From JAFGTF01 sp035527995 (GTDB taxonomy: Bacteria; Spirochaetota; B62-G9; DRHN01), in the NCBI GenBank assembly GCA_035527995.1, contig DATKZJ010000018.1, positions 1-27,319 of the forward strand: a stretch of 27,319 bases of DNA, written 5' to 3'. The position numbers and the translations under genes are program-made. This document shows positions 7,724-15,198 of this stretch, piece by piece. How positions within the stretch are numbered: position 1 is the first letter of the stretch; each line of letters opens with the position of its first letter. The notes beneath the pieces are model-generated. The model was not told where the DNA came from and made no database searches. It was given only the letters and a program-made list of their open reading frames with translations.

Positions 7724-8878
7724 TTAGTTTGCATACAGCCAGCAGCGTATCGAGTGTCCGGGGTCAACCTCAAAAAGGTCCGGGCACTGCGTCCTGCATT
7801 TCCTCCTGATTTTTCCGGTGGCGTAAGGGCATCTGGGAAGGAATGGGCATCCCGTGATCTCTATCTTGTTGTCAGGGACGATTCCCTGGATCTCCTTCAG
7901 CTTCTTTCCCCTCTTGATATCGGCGTCTGTCGGGATCGACGAGACGAGCGCCTCGGTATACGGATGTTTTGGAGACCTCCTGACCGTGACCGTTTCCTTC
8001 CTGCTTCCCTGTTCTACTATGAGCCCCGCGTACATCACCGCTATACGCTGAGCGATCGTCCTCACGATCCCGATATTATGGGATATAAAAAGAAGCGCCA
8101 TGTTACGCTGGTCCATTGCCTCCTCGAGGAGCTCTATGATCCTGTGCTTATTCGTGGTATCAAGACCGGTTGTGGGCTCGTCTGCGATGAGCAGCCTCGG
8201 ATGAGAAGCAAGCGCGATCGCAATGAGCACCCTCTGCGACATACCGATGGAGAGTGCGTCCGGGTGCATGTTCATCACCGCACCGGGGTTGAAGATCCTC
8301 ACAGAGAGGAGCAGCTCTTCAGCCCTCTCTTCGAGATCCGACTTTGTTTTGTCCCTCTCGAGCCACTGGATCGCCCTGATAAGCTGCTGGCCGACGGGTA
8401 CAAATGGATTGAGAGCCTCTCGAGAATTCTGAAATACCATCGATATGTTTTTACCTCTCATCTCCTCCATGATACGGTTGCTTCTCCTCAGCCACTTCTC
8501 CGAATCCTTGATGACGGTGAAAGGATCCCGGTCGAACCTTATGCAGCCGTCCAGTCCGCAGAAGAGGTCGAACATCTCTCCCTTTCTGCAGTCCCTGTGT
8601 TTCCTGTTTCCCCTCATGACGGCGAATATCAGCGCCCTGCGGTCATCCTCCTTGGGCTTGAAGAAAAACCTGCCGGAAATGACCCCCGGCTCGCCGTCGA
8701 TAAGTCCCATCATCGAGAGAGCAGTCACTGTCTTCCCGCATCCCGATTCTCCGACGAGACCGAGCACGCCTTTCTCCTCGATCGAGAGCCTCACATCCTC
8801 ACATGCCCTGATAAAACGGCGGTCCCCCTGGTCGTAAAAGTACACCTTCAGCCTTTCGAGCTCGGCCACGTTTCCCAT
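7724..8878 (-). CDS. Peptide/nickel-type ABC importer ATPase, OppD/DppD-like, with insertion
   Basis: Second nucleotide-binding subunit, 384 residues, longer than the usual 320-340. Walker A GESGCGKT (43-50), Q-loop Gln150 in SMVFQN, Walker B LLIADEP (229-235), D-loop TTGLD and switch His267 are present. The C-terminal CPFLPRC plus later cysteines fit the Fe-S-type or Cys-rich tail known in this subfamily. Two oddities. Between Walker A and the Q-loop there are about 100 residues instead of about 45, with an insert roughly at 75-138 rich in Arg, Lys and Cys. The signature reads LSIGM (209-213) instead of LSGGM/LSGGQ, so the first glycine is replaced. The ATG at 8878 overlaps the TGA of the upstream permease gene (TGATG), with GAGG just before it; GTG 8881 is an alternative. 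Confidence 0.88.
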   Translation of the reverse strand: MGNVAELERLKVYFYDQGDRRFIRACEDVRLSIEEKGVLGLVGESGCGKTVTALSMMGLIDGEPGVISGRFFFKPKEDDRRALIFAVMRGNRKHRDCRKGEMFDLFCGLDGCIRFDRDPFTVIKDSEKWLRRSNRIMEEMRGKNISMVFQNSREALNPFVPVGQQLIRAIQWLERDKTKSDLEERAEELLLSVRIFNPGAVMNMHPDALSIGMSQRVLIAIALASHPRLLIADEPTTGLDTTNKHRIIELLEEAMDQRNMALLFISHNIGIVRTIAQRIAVMYAGLIVEQGSRKETVTVRRSPKHPYTEALVSSIPTDADIKRGKKLKEIQGIVPDNKIEITGCPFLPRCPYATGKIRRKCRTQCPDLFEVDPGHSIRCWLYAN

Positions 8879-9771
8879 CACCTCGACACCTTTTCATTAT
8901 AAAGTGAGTTAAGTCCGTCACCGAGGAGGTAGAAGCCCATTATCGTCATCAGTATGATGACTGCCGGTATCGTTGAGAGCCATATCTTTCCCTGGAAAAA
9001 AAAGTCCTTTCCCATCGCAACCATGTTTCCCCAGGACGGAATCGGCTCCTGCACCCCGATCCCGAGATAAGAGAGAGAGGTCTCCATCAGAACCGACTCT
9101 CCCATGCGCAGAGTCGCCTGGATGATGAGGATCGATTTCGAATAAAGCCATATGATGTGCTTGAATATAATGGTACGCTGGGAAAGCCCCAGAGCCCTGC
9201 AGGCTTCTATGAAACGCTGCTCTTTCAGAACCTCGACCTTTGCCTTGATGTACGAAGCCGTCTTCGGGACGCTCGTGATCCCCACGAACACCATAATGAC
9301 GTAGATAGAGGGATTGAAGATGATGATGATGATGAGTATTATGATGATCCTCGGGATCGAGTCTATGATGTTCAGAAGATAAAAGATAACCTTAGACAGG
9401 TATCTGGGATAGTACCCTGACAGGATACCGAAACCAAGACCGAGCGTCGTCGAAACAGCGATGCAGAGAAGCCCCGGCAGGAAAAACGCCTCTGTACCCT
9501 TGACGATCCGGGAGAAAATGTCCCTCCCCAGAAAGTCCGTTCCGAACAGGTGCTCGAACGAAGTGGGAAGAAACATGCTCCCTATATCAACCTGCATCGG
9601 GTCCCTGATAAAGCTGTTCGTTAGGGAGATGACGTAGAATATCACGAGATACGCGACGACGAAGAGCCCATATCCGATCGAGATTACATCGACCGTGCTC
9701 GCCCTCTTGTAAAGCGGCACGTAGAAAGACTCCCTTTCTACCATCTCTTTTTCATAATAGAACCGTTTCAT
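8878..9771 (-). CDS. ABC importer permease, OppC/DppC-like
   Basis: Inner-membrane permease of 297 residues. An N-terminal hydrophilic segment and first helix are followed by the typical FGTDFLGRDIFSRIV motif of OppC/DppC proteins. A five-helix domain with the cytoplasmic coupling loop (EACRALGLSQRTIIFKHI) follows, then SLSYLGIGVQEPIPSWGNM, a well-conserved OppC/DppC segment. It pairs with the adjacent OppB/DppB-like permease. ATG 9771 was chosen because it lies four bases after the upstream stop and gives a basic, natural N-terminus; a GTG at 9786 would overlap the upstream gene. Confidence 0.92.
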   Translation of the reverse strand: MKRFYYEKEMVERESFYVPLYKRASTVDVISIGYGLFVVAYLVIFYVISLTNSFIRDPMQVDIGSMFLPTSFEHLFGTDFLGRDIFSRIVKGTEAFFLPGLLCIAVSTTLGLGFGILSGYYPRYLSKVIFYLLNIIDSIPRIIIILIIIIIFNPSIYVIMVFVGITSVPKTASYIKAKVEVLKEQRFIEACRALGLSQRTIIFKHIIWLYSKSILIIQATLRMGESVLMETSLSYLGIGVQEPIPSWGNMVAMGKDFFFQGKIWLSTIPAVIILMTIMGFYLLGDGLNSLYNEKVSR

Positions 9772-9775
9772 AGGA

Positions 9776-10651
9776 CTACCGCTCACCCGTACGATAGTAG
9801 AAAAGCACCATATCCTTCAGCAGCGCCGCTGCACGAATGAAGAGTACGGAGAGGAAGGCGATGATGATGAGAACCGGCAGGTCCCTGTCCAGGGTTGCCT
9901 GGAATGCGAGCCTTCCCATTCCCGGCCAGTTAAAGACGTGCTCAACGATTACCGCACCCCCTATGATGAAGGGGATCTTGGAAAATACGATCGATATCAG
10001 TGGTATGAGTATGCCTTCATGCACTGAAGCTTTGAGGACGTTCTCCCCGCGCGCTTTCGAGGCGACAACATAGTCCTCCGACATGACACGCTCGAGCTCT
10101 CCACCGATGAGTCGAACGATCTCGCTGATCGAGTCGTTTCCGAGTCCGAGGACCACTATGGGAAGTATATAGGATAAAAGCGGCCTCCCCCTTCCCGGCT
10201 CCGCGAGAGAGAGTATGGGCAGAAAGCCTGTGTACCTGGAAACGATGAACAAGACGAGATAGCCGAGAAAGAACACAGGGATCGATGATATGATGTACGA
10301 GAATATGTTGAGCGCCCACGAGTAGCTCCTGAACCTCCTGTAGGCCGAAAAGATCCCTATCGGGACGGCTATCAGTGTCGAGATAAAGATGGAACCTGCG
10401 GTGAGTATGAGCGTGTTCCGGAATGCGGGGAAGACGAGGGCACCTATATCTTTCCCCGTTACAGGAGATATCCCGAACCGGAAGGTAAAAAGCCGCCTCA
10501 AAAGGCCGATATAGCCCTCGATCCCCCCTCCCTTTCCGAAAAAGGTCCCGGGCAGGATGTTGAAAACGAGGTACAGAAGACCGGTCACTCCGATTACCAG
10601 CAGCACGGCATTCGCAATCTCTCTCGAAAACACCTTCAGGAAACGGACCAT
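9776..10651 (-). CDS. ABC importer permease, OppB/DppB-like
   Basis: Inner-membrane permease of 291 residues, somewhat shorter than the usual 305-340. The N-terminal helix (about 12-33) is followed by a short periplasmic segment containing FRFGISPVTGKDI, the typical place for the RFGxS pattern. Five further helices carry the coupling-loop motif MSEDYVVASKARGEN, and the C-terminal signature VEHVFNWPGMGRLAFQA matches OppB/DppB proteins. Its ATG overlaps the stop of the binding-protein gene by one base (TAATG), so translation is coupled. Confidence 0.92.
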   Translation of the reverse strand: MVRFLKVFSREIANAVLLVIGVTGLLYLVFNILPGTFFGKGGGIEGYIGLLRRLFTFRFGISPVTGKDIGALVFPAFRNTLILTAGSIFISTLIAVPIGIFSAYRRFRSYSWALNIFSYIISSIPVFFLGYLVLFIVSRYTGFLPILSLAEPGRGRPLLSYILPIVVLGLGNDSISEIVRLIGGELERVMSEDYVVASKARGENVLKASVHEGILIPLISIVFSKIPFIIGGAVIVEHVFNWPGMGRLAFQATLDRDLPVLIIIAFLSVLFIRAAALLKDMVLFYYRTGER

Positions 10652-12264
10652 TACTGCCGTTCCTTGCTCGGGATGTACCAGTCGGTGATATAGGTAAAAA
10701 ACCTCGTGGGGTGGATCTCCACCCGCCGCAGATCTCTGTTGAATGCAGCGTAGTTGGTAAGCGTCCAGAGATAGGTATAGGGCGCCTCATCGGCAAGCAT
10801 CTCATGGAGCTTCTTGTAGATCGTCCGCTTTTTCTCAACATCGAGGGTCGTGCGGGCTTCATCGAGGAGCGAGTCGACCTCCGGGTTCCGGTACGCGCCG
10901 AAGTTGTTTTTTCCGGGACCGATCTCCCTTGAGTGGAAAAGTGACGAGATATCAAAAGAATCATCGAAGAGCCAGTCCGCGTAGATGATATCAAATTCGT
11001 AGTCGATGAAGACGGCCTCTGTCCAGGTCTTCCACTCGAGCCACTCCAGGTCGATGCGGATACCGACGTCCTTCAGATAGTTTTGGAAGGCCAGTATGAC
11101 GCGCTTCGTCGTCTCGTTCTCCTTCGAAATCGGTACGATCATTCGAAACTCCAGGGCGTAACTTCCCCTCTTGCGTACTCCCTCCTTCGTACGTTCCGTG
11201 AACCCCGCAATATCGAGCAACCGGTTGGCCGTCTCTGGCGAGAACGGGACCGGTTCTACGTCGAGGTTGTAGGCCCAGCTTCCCGGTGCGAACGGACCGG
11301 AGATGAGCTGCCCCTTTCCCTCAAAAAACGAGTTGAGCATCTCCTGGCGGTTGATCGCATAGGCAATCGCCTTCCGCACCTCAGTGATCGCAAGCACGGG
11401 ATTCCGTAAATTATAGCCGAAGAAGGAGTAGGAAAGGGTACTGTACGGATAAAGCTCGAACTTCTGGTCACCCTGTATCTCCGCGATATCTCTCGGAGGA
11501 ACCCTTATCTGGAGATCTATACCTCCATACAGGAGGGTCTGTGTGATGATATTCTGGTCCGCAAACGGCCTCATAACCACTTTTTCTATGTTCGGCTCCC
11601 CGAGATGGTAGTTCTTATTTGCCGATAATATAATCTCGGAAGACGGACCTTTCTGAGATATGAACCGGTACGGCCCGGTGCCGATCGGGTTCTTGTACAG
11701 CAGAAGGTCTTCGTCTCCTCCCAGATAACGGACACCCTTGAGAAGCGATGAGGGGAGGATCTTGAAGCTGAACCTCCCGAGTACGTTCAGCAGAGGCTTC
11801 TTCAGCCTGAACACGACGGTATAATCGTCCAGCCTCTGGACCGAGCCGATAAAGCTGTACCGGGACTGGAGAGACGTCAGCGTCTTCGGGTGCATCATGA
11901 TCTCAAAGGTCTTGACCACGTCCGCCGAGGTGAAAGGCGCCCCCTCGTCCGCTTCGGGCAACGGGTGCCATCGCACATCCTTTCTGAGATAGAAGGTGAC
12001 ACGCTTGAGGTCTTTCGAGACCTCCCAGGATTCGGCAAGGTCCCCTTTGATCTCCCCGTCTGCCCCGTAATAGACCAGCGATCCGTAGATCAGCTCTATG
12101 AGGCGTATGGATATGGAATCGTTGGCGAGTATGGGAACCAGGCGTATCGGTGTACCGTATTCACCATAGACAAGGGTGCCCCCCTTTTCCTGTGAAAATC
12201 CGGTCCACCCCGTACTCAAAAGGAGGAGTGAAAAAAATATCAGAATGTATTTCTTTGATCTCAT
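10651..12264 (-). CDS. Extracellular solute-binding protein, family 5 (peptide/nickel type)
   Basis: Periplasmic ligand-binding subunit of the importer, 537 residues. A signal peptide (residues 1 to about 24, ending near GFSQ) has no lipobox Cys, so the protein is probably free in the periplasm. Family features in order are GGTLVYGEYGTPIRLVPI at the mature N-terminus, DLAESWEVSKDLKRVTFYLRKDVRWH, FTSADVVKTFEIMM, NPIGTGPYRF, VRKAIAYAINRQEML and the C-terminal KKLHEMLADEAPYTYLWT, the normal order for SBP_bac_5. The ligand cannot be deduced. First gene of the five-gene importer set; the TPR protein gene upstream ends only 22 bases away, so it may be co-transcribed with the envelope genes. Confidence 0.93.
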   Translation of the reverse strand: MRSKKYILIFFSLLLLSTGWTGFSQEKGGTLVYGEYGTPIRLVPILANDSISIRLIELIYGSLVYYGADGEIKGDLAESWEVSKDLKRVTFYLRKDVRWHPLPEADEGAPFTSADVVKTFEIMMHPKTLTSLQSRYSFIGSVQRLDDYTVVFRLKKPLLNVLGRFSFKILPSSLLKGVRYLGGDEDLLLYKNPIGTGPYRFISQKGPSSEIILSANKNYHLGEPNIEKVVMRPFADQNIITQTLLYGGIDLQIRVPPRDIAEIQGDQKFELYPYSTLSYSFFGYNLRNPVLAITEVRKAIAYAINRQEMLNSFFEGKGQLISGPFAPGSWAYNLDVEPVPFSPETANRLLDIAGFTERTKEGVRKRGSYALEFRMIVPISKENETTKRVILAFQNYLKDVGIRIDLEWLEWKTWTEAVFIDYEFDIIYADWLFDDSFDISSLFHSREIGPGKNNFGAYRNPEVDSLLDEARTTLDVEKKRTIYKKLHEMLADEAPYTYLWTLTNYAAFNRDLRRVEIHPTRFFTYITDWYIPSKERQ

Positions 12265-12286
12265 CTTTTAACCCCGGTATCAGAGT

Positions 12287-13798
12287 TTAATCCATGATAG
12301 CCTCACCGCTCCCCTTCTGCTTGTAGGAGTACACCGACTGCACGGCATCCTGCAGCGGCCGTACTCCAGGAAAGCTCTTCGCCAGACTGAAAAGAATTTC
12401 GAGACTCTCCGGATAGTACTCCCTTGTATAGTATACATAGGAGAGTTTCAGGAGGAACGTCGGGTCGTTCGTCTCTATCTTGTTTTTGTTACCCTTGTCC
12501 CTCGCACGCTCGAGGTAGTAGAGTGCCCGAACGTACCTGCCCGTAAAGAAGGAAAGCTCTCCCAGAAGCGCCGAATCTCTCCTCGTTCTATCCCACTCGG
12601 TCTCATACACGTACGATTCCACCCTGCCGACGAGCTCCTTCACCTTCGAGTAGTCCATCCCCGAGGATATGACGACCCTCATCATCTCGAGCAGAGATGA
12701 AGGCTTTCCGTGGATCCTCGTTATCTCATCATCGAGAAGCTTCAGGCCGCGCTTGTCCCTGTCAATGAGCAGATTTACCGACGCCTCGCATGCGACCGCT
12801 CGGATCATTGTGAGAGAGCTCTGGACCGCGAGTTTTTTCGCCTTCATGGTGAATTTGAGGGCCCTGTCGTAGTCCTCGAGGTAGAGATACATCTGGGAAA
12901 CGTAGAATGAGGCGAAGCTCGCCAGCTCCCCGCTCGAAGCGGTGATGATGGGCTCGAGGTTCTTTATCGATTCTCCGAAGATGACCTTGCTGTAGCTGTC
13001 AAGAAGGGAGAGATCGTAGAACCGCAGAACGGTCTTCTGGTCCGGACGATAAACGTAGATCGGATTGTTCAGTTCGATATCGGCAACGTACGAGTATGCC
13101 TCGTCAAACCTTCCGAGCACCAGGAGCGCGTATGCGTGGTTTGCCTTCAGTGAATCGATATGGGCCGACCCCCGCTCCTCTACGACGGCAAGAACCGTTT
13201 TTGTAATCCTCTCCCCCTCTGAAGGGTCCACCCCGAGATAGGAGAGGATATACCCGAGAGAGGAATATGCGAGCGCGTTATTCTCGCTCACCCTCTCCCA
13301 GAGGGCTCTCGCTTTCTGCTCCTCCCCCCTCTTATAATAGGAAGCCCCGAGATAAACGAGAGAGAGATCAAAAAGCTCCGGTCCGACAGACCTCCTGTTC
13401 ACAACTTTCCCCAGGACCTCCGCCGCATCATGATACTGACGGTTGAAGAAGTAGCCCATACCGAGAAAGAGCATCATCTCATCCGGAGGATTCTTTTCCC
13501 GCTCCTTCACCTGCAGGAGGTACCCGACATGGGTCAGACTATTGAGCTTCGCCATCTCACGGTAGAGCTCGCCTTTCCTGTACAGGATCCTCCCTATCGT
13601 GTAGGCGGATGTGATGTCAGGCTTGATCTTCTCCTCTTTTAATGCACGGGTTACAACCTCGAGTGCCTCGTCGAAATGATTGATCCTGTTGAGCTTCAGC
13701 GCCGTTTCTATCTCCTTGGGAATCGGATAGAGGGGCATCGCGCACAGAAGGAAGAGGACCGCTGTCAGAAGAATCTTTTTTATACGATCGGAAGCCAT
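12287..13798 (-). CDS. Exported TPR-repeat protein
   Basis: Protein of 503 residues with a Sec-type signal peptide (residues 1 to about 25, ending near LYPIP) followed by helical repeats along the whole chain. Tetratricopeptide-like helix pairs are visible in FDEALEVVTRALKEE, QYHDAAEVLGKVV, FDEAYSYVADIEL, DYDRALKFTMKAKKL, RYVRALYYLERARD and YYPESLEILFSLAKSFP. TPR proteins in the periplasm act as scaffolds; no enzyme domain is seen. ATG 13798 was preferred over the adjacent GTG at 13801. It follows the PD40 lipoprotein gene by 29 bases and precedes the binding-protein gene by 22, which suggests one transcription unit. Confidence 0.8.
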   Translation of the reverse strand: MASDRIKKILLTAVLFLLCAMPLYPIPKEIETALKLNRINHFDEALEVVTRALKEEKIKPDITSAYTIGRILYRKGELYREMAKLNSLTHVGYLLQVKEREKNPPDEMMLFLGMGYFFNRQYHDAAEVLGKVVNRRSVGPELFDLSLVYLGASYYKRGEEQKARALWERVSENNALAYSSLGYILSYLGVDPSEGERITKTVLAVVEERGSAHIDSLKANHAYALLVLGRFDEAYSYVADIELNNPIYVYRPDQKTVLRFYDLSLLDSYSKVIFGESIKNLEPIITASSGELASFASFYVSQMYLYLEDYDRALKFTMKAKKLAVQSSLTMIRAVACEASVNLLIDRDKRGLKLLDDEITRIHGKPSSLLEMMRVVISSGMDYSKVKELVGRVESYVYETEWDRTRRDSALLGELSFFTGRYVRALYYLERARDKGNKNKIETNDPTFLLKLSYVYYTREYYPESLEILFSLAKSFPGVRPLQDAVQSVYSYKQKGSGEAIMD

Positions 13799-13827
13799 CA
13801 CTATCGCACTCTTTCTTTCAGGGATAT

Positions 13828-15198
13828 CTATTCTTCGTTAAGCTTTCGGAAGTTGAGCCGCATAAACTCTTTAAAATAGGTGGTTGAGGCGATAAATATT
13901 CTATCCCACCCTAATACCTGAGCCCGAAATGACACGAGTCCATGAGGGGAGACCATGATATCATGGTTTATGTCAGTATCGGTTTCTACAAGACTCTCTA
14001 CCCTTTTTTCGACATTATAAATATAAATGGGATTATAGTCCGTATCAATGTTTTTAGCATATATGATATTTTTGCTGTCCGGAAACCATGCGATACCCTG
14101 CGAGCCGTCCATTATCACATCGGAACTATGAAAGTAATCGGCGAGCTCTATGCCGGAATTCGGCGCGGACCCGTCTGATGGTATTATCATTATCCCCCAG
14201 CGCTTCGTATTGAACGGATCACGTTCGGTGTTGTAGGTGGTATAGAAAGCGATCCACTCTCCATCAGGCGAATAACCTGGCATGACATCATCGAAGAACC
14301 ATCTTACCCGGATCTCGTCCTTTTGAGACTCCAGCCCTGCGTCTCTGATGACACGGATATCGTGAGAGTGCTTCCCGCCGGTTGTGTACACGATATCGTT
14401 TCCGTCCGGTGACCACTGGGGGAAAAGGTCCGTCTCTTCGCTCGCCGTCAGCCTGTTCAGCTTTCCCGTACCGAGATCGAGCAGGTAGAGGTCGCCGCTT
14501 CCCGTTCTCCCCGAAGTGAATACTATCCTTCTCCCGTCGGGGGAGACCCTCGCCTGTCCGTCCTTACGAACCTCTCTCGTCATCATATAATAGGAACCGA
14601 ACTCCTTAGGATCGAGCCTGCTTACGATATCGCTGAGTACACCGTCCTCCTCGTCCAGCGCGCCGATGAACAGATTGTACTCTCCCATACCTGCGTTGGA
14701 GGTAAATATGAAGGAGCTGGATCCCGGAAACCATGAAAACTCGTAGTTGAAGCTCTCCTGAAAAGAACTCTCAAAAAGGTCTTCGGTAAGGGATTCCCCG
14801 AAACCTTCCTCCAGATACACCTCCCTTATTTTTTTGAACTTCGCTTCCTCATCCCGGGCCAGTACCATTCCATCGATTTCATATATGTATATCTTTTTAT
14901 GCATCTCGAGGTTGACCTCGCATGCGATCCACTGCTCATGAGAGGAGAATCTGGGGTTGTACGAGTTATATGGGCCGTAGCTCTCTTCGAGACGGTTGAC
15001 GGAAAGCACCTCGGGATCCATACCGGAATAATCGGGCAGCATCTCAGGCGTTTCGATCGGCGGAGGGCCCTCCACCTTTACCACGGGCACCGGCCTCTTC
15101 TTTTCGGGAGGGGTCTCTTCCTCCATCACGGCTCGCGTGCATCCGGCAATGAGCAGCGCAGCAATCAGCAGAAGACCCCAGACAGCACTACTTTTCAC
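13828..15198 (-). CDS. PD40/TolB-like beta-propeller lipoprotein
   Basis: Protein of 456 residues from a GTG at 15198. That start gives a clean lipoprotein signal peptide with lipobox IAGC (Cys20) and has GAGGG six bases upstream; the longer reading frame from 15285 buries the signal peptide and is rejected. A Pro/Glu-rich linker (about 25-55) leads to a propeller with WD40-like PD40 repeats: ARVSPDGRRIVFTSGRTGSG, PQWSPDGNDIVYTTGG, PGYSPDGEWIAFYTTY and IAWFPDSKNIIYAKN, each with the PDG/PDS turn. Such propellers bind partner proteins, as in the Tol-Pal system; no Pal-like gene is present in the window. The start overlaps the end of the PEGA protein gene by 11 bases, so the two are translationally coupled. 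Confidence 0.85.
   Translation of the reverse strand: MKSSAVWGLLLIAALLIAGCTRAVMEEETPPEKKRPVPVVKVEGPPPIETPEMLPDYSGMDPEVLSVNRLEESYGPYNSYNPRFSSHEQWIACEVNLEMHKKIYIYEIDGMVLARDEEAKFKKIREVYLEEGFGESLTEDLFESSFQESFNYEFSWFPGSSSFIFTSNAGMGEYNLFIGALDEEDGVLSDIVSRLDPKEFGSYYMMTREVRKDGQARVSPDGRRIVFTSGRTGSGDLYLLDLGTGKLNRLTASEETDLFPQWSPDGNDIVYTTGGKHSHDIRVIRDAGLESQKDEIRVRWFFDDVMPGYSPDGEWIAFYTTYNTERDPFNTKRWGIMIIPSDGSAPNSGIELADYFHSSDVIMDGSQGIAWFPDSKNIIYAKNIDTDYNPIYIYNVEKRVESLVETDTDINHDIMVSPHGLVSFRAQVLGWDRIFIASTTYFKEFMRLNFRKLNEE

Noticed and set aside
7709..8902. Long plus-strand open frame of 397 codons
   Set aside because: It is antisense to the well-supported OppD-like ATPase, is rich in His, Arg and Asp as expected for a shadow frame, and has no family features.
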